A stretch of 6,702 nucleotides of DNA from the NCBI GenBank assembly GCA_900551885.1, contig URXS01000107.1, positions 1 to 6,702 on the forward strand, in the 5' to 3' direction. Positions 1 to 4,885 of the stretch are shown one piece after another. The notes beneath the pieces were generated by a model. That model did no database searches and was not told the origin of the DNA. It saw nothing but the letters and a program-made list of their open reading frames with translations. Position 1 is the stretch's first letter, and the number at the start of each line of letters is the position of its first letter. Origin of the DNA: an uncultured Oscillibacter sp. (lineage in GTDB: Bacteria > Bacillota > Clostridia > Oscillospirales > Oscillospiraceae). The position numbers and the translations under genes were made by a program.

Positions 1-75
1 CTTCGCTGTCCCGGCGGTGGCCAGAACGTAGGAGGCGGCTTTTGCCGCCGCGCCCTGCTGCTGTAATGCTGTCAT
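1..75 (-). CDS. proA: Glutamate-5-semialdehyde dehydrogenase (gamma-glutamyl phosphate reductase), N-terminal 25 codons
   Basis: ProA reduces gamma-glutamyl phosphate with NADPH to glutamate-5-semialdehyde, the second step of proline synthesis, in the cytoplasm. Only the start is in the window: MTALQQQGAAAKAASYVLAT followed by AGTAK, which matches the helical N-terminus usual for ProA (repeated Ala/Lys, then LATAGTAKK). The ATG at 75-73 is preceded by AAGGAGGG at 83-90 with a 7-base gap, so the start is secure. The proB stop codon (TAA, 91-89) is joined to this ribosome site, which leaves 13 bases between the two genes and points to coupled translation. The catalytic cysteine region lies outside the window. 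The identification rests on this short stretch plus the position right after proB. Confidence 0.88.
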   Translation of the reverse strand, partial: MTALQQQGAAAKAASYVLATAGTAK

Positions 76-88
76 GGAAAATCCCTCC

Positions 89-892
89 TTATGGTTTGGA
101 AGCCAGGAACCGGGTCCCGATGTCCCGGCCCTCCACGATACCGTACAAATCCTCCATCCGTTTGCCGTTGGTGATCACCATGTCGCATCCGGCGGCCATG
201 GCCCGCCGGGCAGCGGAGAGCTTGGTAGCCATGCCGCCGGTGCCCCGCCAGCTTCCGGCGCCGCCGGCCATGTCCAGAATCTCCGGCGTCAGGGCCTCCA
301 CCCGGTGGAGGAGCTTGGCTTCCGGATGGGTCTTGGGGTCGGCGTCATACAGCCCATCGATGTCGCTGAGCAGCACCAGCAGGTCCGCATGGCACAGCGC
401 CGCCACAATGGCGGACAGGGTGTCATTGTCGCCCAGGACCTTGTGACGGCCGGTCTCGATCTCGGCGGAGGAGACGGAGTCGTTTTCGTTGACCACTGGG
501 ATGACCCCCATCTCCAGCAGAGCGGAGAAAGTGCTGCGCAGGTGCTCGGCCCGGTCCGGGTCCTCCACATCGTCGCCGGTCAGCAGGATCTGGGCCACGG
601 AGCGGTTGTACTCGGAGAAGAGCTTGTCGTAAATGTGCATCATCCGGCACTGGCCCACGGCGGCGGCCGCCTGCTTCATTCGCAGTTCCTTCGGCCGCTC
701 GGCCAGCCCTAATTTGGCGGTGCCCACGGCGATGGCGCCGGAGGTCACCAGAATGACCTCGTTCCCGGCACCGTGCAGGTCCGCCAGGGTGCGGACCAGG
801 TGTTCCATGCTCCGCAGGTCCAGTGCCCCGGATTCATGGGTGAGGGTGGAGGTACCCACCTTCACCACGATGCGCTGTTTCGTCTGTTCCAA
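89..892 (-). CDS. proB: Glutamate 5-kinase, short form without PUA domain
   Basis: ProB phosphorylates glutamate with ATP to gamma-glutamyl phosphate, the committed step of proline synthesis. The 267-residue protein is a complete amino acid kinase domain: KVGTSTLT (11-18) at the nucleotide site, VTSGAIAVG (49-57), PVVNENDSV (132-140), GDNDTLSA (154-161), SDIDGLYDADP (176-186) and GTGGMATK (217-224). The E. coli enzyme is about 367 residues and carries a C-terminal PUA domain; this one ends where the kinase domain ends, as in other short ProBs. The start is TTG at 892-890, chosen because AAGGAGGA (901-908) sits 8 bases upstream and no ATG or GTG fits. The upstream small ORF stops 2 bases before this TTG, so its last codons contain the ribosome site. 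In the family, proline inhibits the kinase domain directly. Confidence 0.96.
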   Translation of the reverse strand: MEQTKQRIVVKVGTSTLTHESGALDLRSMEHLVRTLADLHGAGNEVILVTSGAIAVGTAKLGLAERPKELRMKQAAAAVGQCRMMHIYDKLFSEYNRSVAQILLTGDDVEDPDRAEHLRSTFSALLEMGVIPVVNENDSVSSAEIETGRHKVLGDNDTLSAIVAALCHADLLVLLSDIDGLYDADPKTHPEAKLLHRVEALTPEILDMAGGAGSWRGTGGMATKLSAARRAMAAGCDMVITNGKRMEDLYGIVEGRDIGTRFLASKP

Positions 893-894
893 CG

Positions 895-1109
895 TTATGT
901 TCCTCCTTGGGTGGTTGTCGGTATCAAGTTGCTGATCCCCAGCAGGTCCAGGGCGTCCTGATAAACTCCGAAGGCGATGTTTTCCTCCAGCCGGGCCATG
1001 GTGTCCTCACAGGAGAGGCCGGTCTCGATGTCCCACAGCGGGCGGGAAATGGTCACGATCTCAGAGAGCGCCTCCGCATCACGGACAGCTTTTGATACAC
1101 CTTTCCCAT
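895..1109 (-). CDS. Unrecognised small ORF ahead of proB, with an apparent -1 frameshift
   Basis: I do not recognise this family. A strong start (AGGAGGG at 1117-1123, 7-base gap, ATG 1109-1107) reads only 18 codons to TGA at 1055-1053. A second frame is open for 64 codons, from GCT at 1089 to TAA at 897-895, ending 2 bases before proB. The frames join if one A is missing, or the ribosome slips back one base, at the AAAA run 1090-1093. The joined product is 71 residues: MGKVYQK, then AVRDAEALSEIVTISRPLWD, then an acidic, mostly helical stretch (SCEDTMARLEENIAFGVYQD) ending GISNLIPTTTQGGT. It has no signal peptide or membrane segment. The second frame has no ATG, GTG or TTG upstream of GTG 1056, which overlaps the first stop as GTGA, so a coupled 18-codon leader plus 53-residue protein is the alternative. 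A sequencing error in the homopolymer is also possible. Confidence 0.5.
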
Positions 1110-1123
1110 AAGATGTCCCTCCT

Positions 1124-1236
1124 GTTTCAAAACCGGAGACTTTTAAAATTTAACTTTCACATCATATCATATAAGCGGTCAAAAAGAAAGTCCGGTGCGT
1201 ACTTTTCATAAAATTGCAGATGCTACCAAAGAAAGC
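1124..1236. promoter_or_regulatory. Divergent intergenic region between the proline operon and tepA
   Basis: This AT-rich stretch must hold the promoters for both directions. On the minus strand two overlapping TATGAT hexamers lie at 1161-1171 and could be the -10 box of the proline operon. On the plus strand TATAAG at 1170-1175 could be the -10 box of tepA. Neither has a convincing -35 partner at 16-18 bases, so the exact promoters are unresolved. The two -10 candidates overlap, which would make the divergent promoters compete if both are real. Confidence 0.3.
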
Positions 1237-1246
1237 GAGGGATCCT

Positions 1247-1963
1247 ATGAGCGAACAGACCAAACCGCAGAACACCACCGGGGAAAACGACGAGAACACC
1301 GGAACTGGCACCCAGCAGATCGTGGACTTCGGCTCCGCCCTGACCCGCACGCCCCACGGCAGTGTCTACTGCCTGACCATCATCGGCCAGATCGAGGGCC
1401 ACAACACCGCCTCCGACCATACCAAGACCACCAAGTACGAGCATGTGCTGCCGCTTCTGGCCAAGCTGGAGGAGGCAGAGGAAGTGGACGGCGTCCTCTT
1501 CCTGCTCAACACCGTGGGTGGCGACGTGGAGGCGGGCCTTGCCATCGCAGAGCTGATCGCCGGCATGACCAAGCCCACGGTCTCCATCGTCCTGGGGGGC
1601 AGCCATTCCATCGGGGTGCCGCTGGCGGTGGCGGCCCGGCGGAGCTTCGCTGTCCCCAGCGCCGCCATGACCATCCACCCGGTCCGCATGAGCGGTACTG
1701 TCATTGCGGCTCCTCAGACCTATAACTATTTCCAGCGGCTCCAGGAGCGGATCGTGGCCTTCGTTTCCGGCCACAGCCACATCTCTGCCGAGGACTTCCA
1801 GACCCTGATGCTCCGTAAAGACGACATGGCCGCCGATGTGGGCAGCGTGCTCTATGGGGAAGAGGCGGTGCGGGTGGGCCTCATCGATGAGGTAGGAGGC
1901 CTGGCTGATGGCCTCCAGTGCCTGTACCGCCAGATCGAGCAGTACCGGGGAACAGGGCAGTGA
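1247..1963 (+). CDS. tepA: TepA-type ClpP-family serine peptidase
   Basis: This is a cytoplasmic peptidase of the ClpP/crotonase fold (family S14), closest in style to Bacillus TepA (YmfB), which has been linked to protein export and signal peptide handling. The 238-residue protein has a loose polar N-terminus (1-24), a beta-rich start (SVYCLTIIGQIEGH, 39-52), VGGDVEAG (90-97, the glycine-rich oxyanion strand), the nucleophile motif GGSHSIG (117-123, Ser121) and TIHPVR (142-147, His144). A conserved-looking tail follows (LYGEEAVRVGLIDEVGG). The segments after the serine (GVPLAVAA) and after the histidine match TepA more than housekeeping ClpP. The start is ATG 1247 because GAGGG (1237-1241) lies 5 bases upstream; the upstream in-frame ATG at 1214 has no ribosome site. 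It is a single-gene unit with its own terminator. In many clostridia tepA precedes ftsK, but here it does not. Confidence 0.88.
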   Translation: MSEQTKPQNTTGENDENTGTGTQQIVDFGSALTRTPHGSVYCLTIIGQIEGHNTASDHTKTTKYEHVLPLLAKLEEAEEVDGVLFLLNTVGGDVEAGLAIAELIAGMTKPTVSIVLGGSHSIGVPLAVAARRSFAVPSAAMTIHPVRMSGTVIAAPQTYNYFQRLQERIVAFVSGHSHISAEDFQTLMLRKDDMAADVGSVLYGEEAVRVGLIDEVGGLADGLQCLYRQIEQYRGTGQ

Positions 1964-1977
1964 GACCCGCCCTTCGG

Positions 1978-2011
1978 AAAACAGCCGCCTGCGGACGGCT
2001 GTTTTCTTGTT
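1978..2011 (+). terminator. Intrinsic terminator of tepA
   Basis: AAAACAGCCG (1978-1987) pairs with CGGCTGTTTT (1996-2005), a 10-bp stem with an 8-base loop, followed by CTTGTT. It starts 15 bases after the tepA stop. Confidence 0.88.
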
Positions 2012-2029
2012 ACAAAAAGTAAAATATAC

Positions 2030-2058
2030 TTGACAAAATGATTTTAATAGATTACACT
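2030..2058 (+). promoter_or_regulatory. Sigma-A-type promoter of the peptide/membrane protein/XRE operon
   Basis: A perfect -35 box TTGACA (2030-2035), a 17-base spacer and TACACT (2053-2058, 4 of 6 matches) give a good vegetative promoter, with a start of transcription expected near 2065. The spacer holds an 11-base palindrome, AAAAT-G-ATTTT (2035-2045), next to the -35 box. That is a reasonable place for an operator of the XRE protein encoded in the same operon, but this link is inference. Confidence 0.75.
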
Positions 2059-2073
2059 GAAACCATCAGAGAA

Positions 2074-2102
2074 GCCGGCCTTCTGTTGCCGGCGGAAGGG
2101 AG
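2074..2102 (+). promoter_or_regulatory. Leader hairpins overlapping the first ribosome site
   Basis: The short leader (about 2065-2105) can fold in two exclusive ways. GCCGGC (2074-2079) can pair with GCCGGC (2088-2093), leaving the ribosome site GGAAGGGAG (2094-2102) free. Alternatively CCTTC (2079-2083) pairs with GAAGG (2095-2099) and hides part of that site. This would allow control of translation of the 32-residue peptide and, through overlapping stops and starts, of the two genes after it. The pairing is visible; the switch is inference. Confidence 0.35.
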
Positions 2103-2105
2103 AGC

Positions 2106-2204
2106 ATGATGGATTATTCCGCGATGGTTGCGATCTTGCTGTGCCTGCTGGGCAGCGGTGCTCTACATCAGAAAAATCGGAAAAAGGAGGAGAACGGAAG
2201 ATGA
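2106..2204 (+). CDS. 32-residue single-span membrane peptide
   Basis: This is a tiny ORF: MMDYSAMVAILLCLLGSGAL, then HQKNRKKEENGR. Residues 4-20 form one hydrophobic span and are followed by a basic patch (HQKNRKK), so an inside C-terminus is expected. GGAAGGGAG (2094-2102) is the ribosome site. Two ATGs follow, at 2106 and 2109, and the second has the better spacing, so the peptide may be 31 residues. It is the first gene after the promoter, and its stop overlaps the start of the membrane protein gene as ATGA (2201-2204), a strong sign that it is translated. I recognise no family. It may be a small partner subunit of the next membrane protein, a leader peptide that couples translation, or an independent membrane peptide such as a type I toxin; no antisense RNA gene was recognised. 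Confidence 0.65.
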   Translation: MMDYSAMVAILLCLLGSGALHQKNRKKEENGR

Positions 2205-2725
2205 ACAGCACTCAGATCGCTCTGACCCTGGGGCTGACCGCGGGGCTGGTGTTGGGCCTTTTCATCGTAGTCCTGCTGTTCCGGGTGAAGGTGCTGGACA
2301 TGCGATTTGACGAGCGGCAGGAGCGGGCCCGGGGTGTGGCCTTTCGCTATGCGTTCTACACGCTGACTGCCTGCGTGCTGATTCTGGACTGCGTGGATCT
2401 GGCGTATCACTGGTGTGACGCCCTGGTGAGCGGGATTCTCAGCGTCTGCATCGCCTGCACAGTGCTGGCGGTGACCGCCATTCGCCGAGACGCTTACCTT
2501 GGCCTTTACGAGCGACCCCGGCGGGTGATGACCTTGTTTGCGGTGATCGCGGCGGTGAATCTGGTCCTGGGCGTGAGCCATGTGCTGGACGGCAGCGCAG
2601 TGGTGGATGGCGTCGTCACCTTCTGGATCACCAACCTGCTGCTGGGGATCATGTTGACAGTTGTTCTGGCGGTCTATGTTCTCCGATGCCTCCGAGGGCA
2701 GGAGACAGAGGAGGATGGGGAATGA
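2201..2725 (+). CDS. Five-span membrane protein with FDERQ motif, partner of XRE regulator
   Basis: This 174-residue integral membrane protein has no function I can assign. Likely spans are 6-27, 51-70, 74-94, 109-129 and 138-161. The first cytoplasmic loop carries FDERQERARGVAFRYAF (36-52). A DERQ-type motif followed by a helix is common in small membrane proteins encoded next to YozG-like XRE regulators in Firmicutes, and this pairing is the main clue. The tail ETEEDGE is acidic. Start ATG 2201 was chosen because AAGGAGGAG (2184-2192) precedes it and because it overlaps the peptide stop; the longer in-frame ATG at 2141 lies inside the peptide gene and has no ribosome site. Its own stop overlaps the XRE start as ATGA (2722-2725). 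Such pairs have been proposed to sense membrane state or act in stress response, which is not shown here. Confidence 0.8.
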   Translation: MNSTQIALTLGLTAGLVLGLFIVVLLFRVKVLDMRFDERQERARGVAFRYAFYTLTACVLILDCVDLAYHWCDALVSGILSVCIACTVLAVTAIRRDAYLGLYERPRRVMTLFAVIAAVNLVLGVSHVLDGSAVVDGVVTFWITNLLLGIMLTVVLAVYVLRCLRGQETEEDGE

Positions 2726-2919
2726 AGAATCTCCGCCTCAAGTCTGCCCGGGCGGCCAAGGACCTGAGCCAGCAGCAACTGGCGGAGGCGGTGGGGGTTT
2801 CCCGCCAGACCATCAACGCCATCGAAAAGGGGGACTATAACCCTACCATTAGGCTATGTCTGGCCATCTGCCACGTGCTGGGAAAGACCTTAGATGAGCT
2901 TTTTTGGGAGGAAGCGTAA
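2722..2919 (+). CDS. YozG-type XRE family transcriptional regulator
   Basis: This is a 65-residue DNA-binding protein made almost entirely of one helix-turn-helix domain of the Cro/C1 type. Residues 15-45 carry the signature: LSQQQLAEAVGVSRQTINAI, then EKGDYNPTIRL, with recognition helix around SRQTINAIEKG (27-37). The end, LGKTLDELFWEEA, is typical of the short YozG-like group. Start ATG 2722 overlaps the stop of the membrane protein gene and has GGAGGATGGGG (2710-2720) upstream; the in-frame ATG at 2686 lies within the preceding gene. As last gene of a tightly chained operon it probably represses its own promoter at 2030-2058. Confidence 0.9.
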   Translation: MKNLRLKSARAAKDLSQQQLAEAVGVSRQTINAIEKGDYNPTIRLCLAICHVLGKTLDELFWEEA

Positions 2920-2966
2920 AAATACGGGAGGCGGACTGTTCCGCCTCCCGTGTTTCGTTTTATTTT
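2917..2966. terminator. Bidirectional intrinsic terminator between XRE gene and tusA-like gene
   Basis: ACGGGAGGCGGA (2924-2935) and TCCGCCTCCCGT (2940-2951) form a perfect 12-bp stem with a CTGT loop. On the plus strand GTTTCGTTTTATTTT follows. On the minus strand ATTTTTAC follows. It therefore closes the XRE operon and the convergent TusA operon. Confidence 0.93.
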
Positions 2967-3160
2967 GTCAGGGTCAATTTGAAATCCGGGCCCGCTGGGG
3001 TCTCAGAGACCTGATAACCCTGGGAACGGGCAAAGCGGGTGATATTCTCCACCGCTGCCCGGGCATCGCACAGGACCTCCAGACTGACGGGACCGTCCTT
3101 CAAAGCCTTCTGCACCATCAGCACGGGCGTGGGGCAGATGAATCCTCGGGTATCTACCAT
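2960..3160 (-). CDS. TusA/YedF-family sulfurtransferase-like protein
   Basis: A small cytoplasmic sulfur or selenium carrier of the TusA (SirA) fold. The 66-residue protein begins MVDTRGFICPTPVLMVQKAL; the family motif CPxP is present as Cys9-Pro-Thr-Pro12, followed by the amphipathic helix, a strand (VSLEVLCDARAAVENI) and a final strand (FKLTLTK). The cysteine carries a persulfide, or perselenide in YedF-type proteins. It lacks the second, DsrE-like domain of full YedF. The start ATG 3160 follows the yedE stop TAA (3163-3161) with no gap, and the ribosome site AAAGGAGGAGG (3166-3176) is made by the last codons of yedE, so the two are translated as a pair. The neighbours suggest that YedE imports the compound whose sulfur or selenium this protein receives. 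Confidence 0.9.
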   Translation of the reverse strand: MVDTRGFICPTPVLMVQKALKDGPVSLEVLCDARAAVENITRFARSQGYQVSETPAGPDFKLTLTK

Positions 3161-4270
3161 TTATGCCTCCTCCTTTCCGGGGAGATGGGTGAGCGTCACG
3201 GCCAGCATCACCGCAAAACCCAGTACCACGGCCACCATGCCGGCAGTGCCAATACCGCCCACCACGTAAGTACCGTCTTCCGCCACGGAATCCGCAGCGC
3301 CGGCCAGGTTGAAATTATGAGCCAGTGCGGCGCCTACCACCATGCCCAGCACGGTGACGGCGGAGTCGCCGTTGCCCTCACCGGCCAGGATCAACTGCCG
3401 CAGGGGGCAGCCGCCCAGCAGCACGGAGCCCCAGCCCGCCAGAGCCATGCCCAGGAAGGACCACAGATACTGGCTGTGGGCGATAGGCTGGGAGACGGCG
3501 CTGAGATGGTAGTTGCCCAGAATCAGGTTGCCGATGGTCACCGTGACCCAAATGGCCAGGAAGCCCGCCAGCAGCCGGAAGTCACGGACCATGATGGCGT
3601 CCCGGATGCCGCCGGCCATGCACAGGCGGCTCCGCTGGGCCAGAATGCCCACCACGCCGCCGGCGATCAGGGACACCAGCCAGAAAGCGTGCTGGGAACC
3701 GGGGCCCTCTTCGGAAAAACGCAGCAGGGAGGGGAATGCCAACAGCAGGACCAGGCCGATCACCAGGATCAACGGCAACACCATGCCCTCACCCGACCGA
3801 ACCGGATAGGCCCGTCCCAGGGAGAAGCCCTTGCGCAGGCACACCACGCCCACGCAGATGCCGGCCACGAAGCCGATCAGGCCCGCTACGGCGGTCAGGT
3901 CACCGCCGCCCAGACGGAGCACCATCCGCAGAGGGCAGCCCAGGAATGCCAGGGCGCCGATCATCACGAACAGGCCCAGCAGGAAACGGCAGGCGGGGGA
4001 GGCGCCGGCTTTGGCCCGGAACTCCTTGGCGGCTACCGCTGCGATCAGAGCGCCCAGTACGATGCCCACGATCTCAGGGCGCAGGTACTGGACCTTGGCG
4101 GCGCTGTGCAGGCCTAGGGCTCCGGCGATGTCCCGCTCGAAGCAGGCGATGCAAAAGCCCATGTTGCCGGGGTTGCCCAGAGCGGTCAGCACCAGAGCGG
4201 CTACACCCACCACAACGCCGGTCAGCAGCAGCGGCCCGTAATCCCGCAGCCAGGTATTTTTCTCTCTCAT
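3161..4270 (-). CDS. yedE: YeeE/YedE-family thiosulfate or selenium compound transporter
   Basis: This 369-residue polytopic inner membrane protein belongs to the YeeE/YedE family. Family members such as TsuA import thiosulfate, and the YedE branch with TusA/YedF and DUF3343 neighbours is thought to move a selenium compound. Two homologous halves are visible: FLGCPLRM (109-116, Cys112) and LLGGCPLRQ (284-292, Cys288). RSRLCMAGG (213-221, Cys217) precedes the second. The family relays substrate through membrane cysteines, and Cys112, Cys217 and Cys288 are the candidates. An extra pair, Cys40 and Cys43 in GFCIACFERD, lies near the N-terminus. Start ATG 4270 has AGAGGAG (4282-4288) 11 bases upstream; the GTG at 4282, four codons earlier, overlaps that ribosome site and is less likely. 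It is directly joined to the tusA-like gene. Confidence 0.88.
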   Translation of the reverse strand: MREKNTWLRDYGPLLLTGVVVGVAALVLTALGNPGNMGFCIACFERDIAGALGLHSAAKVQYLRPEIVGIVLGALIAAVAAKEFRAKAGASPACRFLLGLFVMIGALAFLGCPLRMVLRLGGGDLTAVAGLIGFVAGICVGVVCLRKGFSLGRAYPVRSGEGMVLPLILVIGLVLLLAFPSLLRFSEEGPGSQHAFWLVSLIAGGVVGILAQRSRLCMAGGIRDAIMVRDFRLLAGFLAIWVTVTIGNLILGNYHLSAVSQPIAHSQYLWSFLGMALAGWGSVLLGGCPLRQLILAGEGNGDSAVTVLGMVVGAALAHNFNLAGAADSVAEDGTYVVGGIGTAGMVAVVLGFAVMLAVTLTHLPGKEEA

Positions 4271-4292
4271 TCCACAACACACTCCTCTGATT

Positions 4293-4315
4293 CACTGTTT
4301 TTTTAAAAGAATAAC
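4293..4315 (-). repeat. Promoter-like 23-bp element, copy A, upstream of yedE
   Basis: On the plus strand CACTG-T7-AAAA-GAATAAC. It matches the copy at 4594-4616 in 19 of 23 positions and lies 23 bases upstream of the yedE start, as the other copy lies 19 bases upstream of the DUF3343 start. Read on the minus strand it holds TATTCT (4308-4313), a weak -10 box; no -35 box is evident. It may be a second promoter or a shared regulator site. Confidence 0.35.
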
Positions 4316-4323
4316 GATGCGCG

Positions 4324-4355
4324 AAAAAAGGACCGCCCTCACACCGTCAGGCGGT
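4324..4355 (-). terminator. Terminator-like hairpin at the end of the DUF3343 gene
   Basis: On the minus strand ACCGCC (4355-4350) pairs with GGCGGT (4337-4332) across a 12-base loop, followed by CC and six T (4329-4324). The stem includes the last codons and lies across the stop codon. A competing 5-bp stem (CACCG with CGGTG) is possible inside it. It may end or reduce transcription into yedE. Confidence 0.55.
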
Positions 4356-4575
4356 GAAACCCCGCAGGTTCCACACCGTTTTCTGCCAGCACCTTCCGCA
4401 CCTGTTCCTCCAGCTCCGGCGGGGCGGACCAAGCCAGCCCACAGTCGGAAGTGATACTGCGCGGTACGGAAATCAGCCGTCCCTCCAGTCCCTGACGGCG
4501 ACACGCCGCCTCTGTGGCAATGGCCTCCGCCGTGGTGTGGAAGGACACAATCAGCCGGGGTTGTTTCTGGCGCAC
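4339..4575 (-). CDS. DUF3343 putative selenium/sulfur carrier protein
   Basis: A 78-residue cytoplasmic protein of the DUF3343 family, which is annotated as a putative Se/S carrier because it occurs with YedE and YedF-type genes. Visible marks are the opening strand and helix RLIVSFHTTAEAIATEAAC (7-25), then RLISVPRSITSDCGLAW (33-49). Cys45 in the SDCGLA segment is the family's conserved cysteine, and helix LEEQVRKVLAENG follows. I chose GTG 4575 as start because AGGGAGG (4584-4590) lies 8 bases upstream. An in-frame ATG at 4593 would add six residues, but it lies upstream of that ribosome site, lacks one of its own and would sit very near the expected transcript start. It is the first gene of the minus-strand selenium/sulfur set, 68 bases upstream of yedE. 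Confidence 0.85.
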   Translation of the reverse strand: MRQKQPRLIVSFHTTAEAIATEAACRRQGLEGRLISVPRSITSDCGLAWSAPPELEEQVRKVLAENGVEPAGFHRLTV

Positions 4576-4593
4576 CGGTATTTCCTCCCTCAT

Positions 4594-4617
4594 CGCTATT
4601 TTTTAAAAAGTATAACA
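4594..4617 (-). promoter_or_regulatory. Extended -10 promoter and 23-bp element copy B upstream of DUF3343 gene
   Basis: On the minus strand TGTTATACT gives a TATACT -10 box (4614-4609) with the TGn extension at 4617-4615, which often replaces a strong -35 box in Firmicutes; no good -35 is present. Transcription would start near 4602, about 27 bases before the GTG start. The same stretch is the better copy of the 23-bp element also found before yedE. Confidence 0.5.
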
Positions 4618-4885
4618 CTTGGAAAAGGAAAAAGCGAGATCTATTTTGAGTATCACGGGCCTGTGCCAGAGATGTAAACGCTGTCTTAGCAGAAAAAATT
4701 CTCCAGGGAACTTGGCACCCGCAGGGTTGCATGCTAAATTTATAAATTTTAATTAGTTCAAACTGACTGCAAGAAGAGGGCAGAGATCCGCCTATTTGCA
4801 TAATGTGAGTTAGCTATAACAAATTAAACGTGTAAATACTCTTCAAAAATTTGTGCGCACAGTGTGGAAAGAAAAAGGACCGTTT
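4618..4885. other. Intergenic region with inverted repeats and no gene
   Basis: No ORF here has a ribosome site and a plausible protein. Three structures are visible. CCTGTGCCA (4660-4668) pairs with TGGCA (4713-4717) plus CAGG (4722-4725), a 9-bp stem with a CCCG bulge. It encloses GAGA (4669-4672) against TCTC (4700-4703) and a small GCT/AGC hairpin near 4680-4690. AAATTTATAAATTT (4736-4749) is a perfect 14-base palindrome. TGTGCGCACA (4852-4861) is a perfect 10-base palindrome upstream of the flavodoxin remnant. I match none of them to a known riboswitch or operator. The promoter of the remnant is not clear. Confidence 0.45.

Noticed and set aside
74..712. 212-codon plus-strand ORF opposite proB
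   Set aside because: The minus-strand frame carries all glutamate kinase motifs; the plus frame is a GC-rich shadow without a family match.
2894..4117. 407-codon plus-strand ORF
   Set aside because: It is rich in His and Gln and lies antisense to the TusA-like gene and yedE, which have clear family motifs. It begins inside the XRE gene and runs through a 12-bp terminator.
4700..4735. T-box or SAM riboswitch suggested by GGCACCCGCAGGG
   Set aside because: The conserved T-box sequence (AGGGTGGNACCGCG) is absent on both strands, and no SAM riboswitch core or downstream amino acid gene is present.
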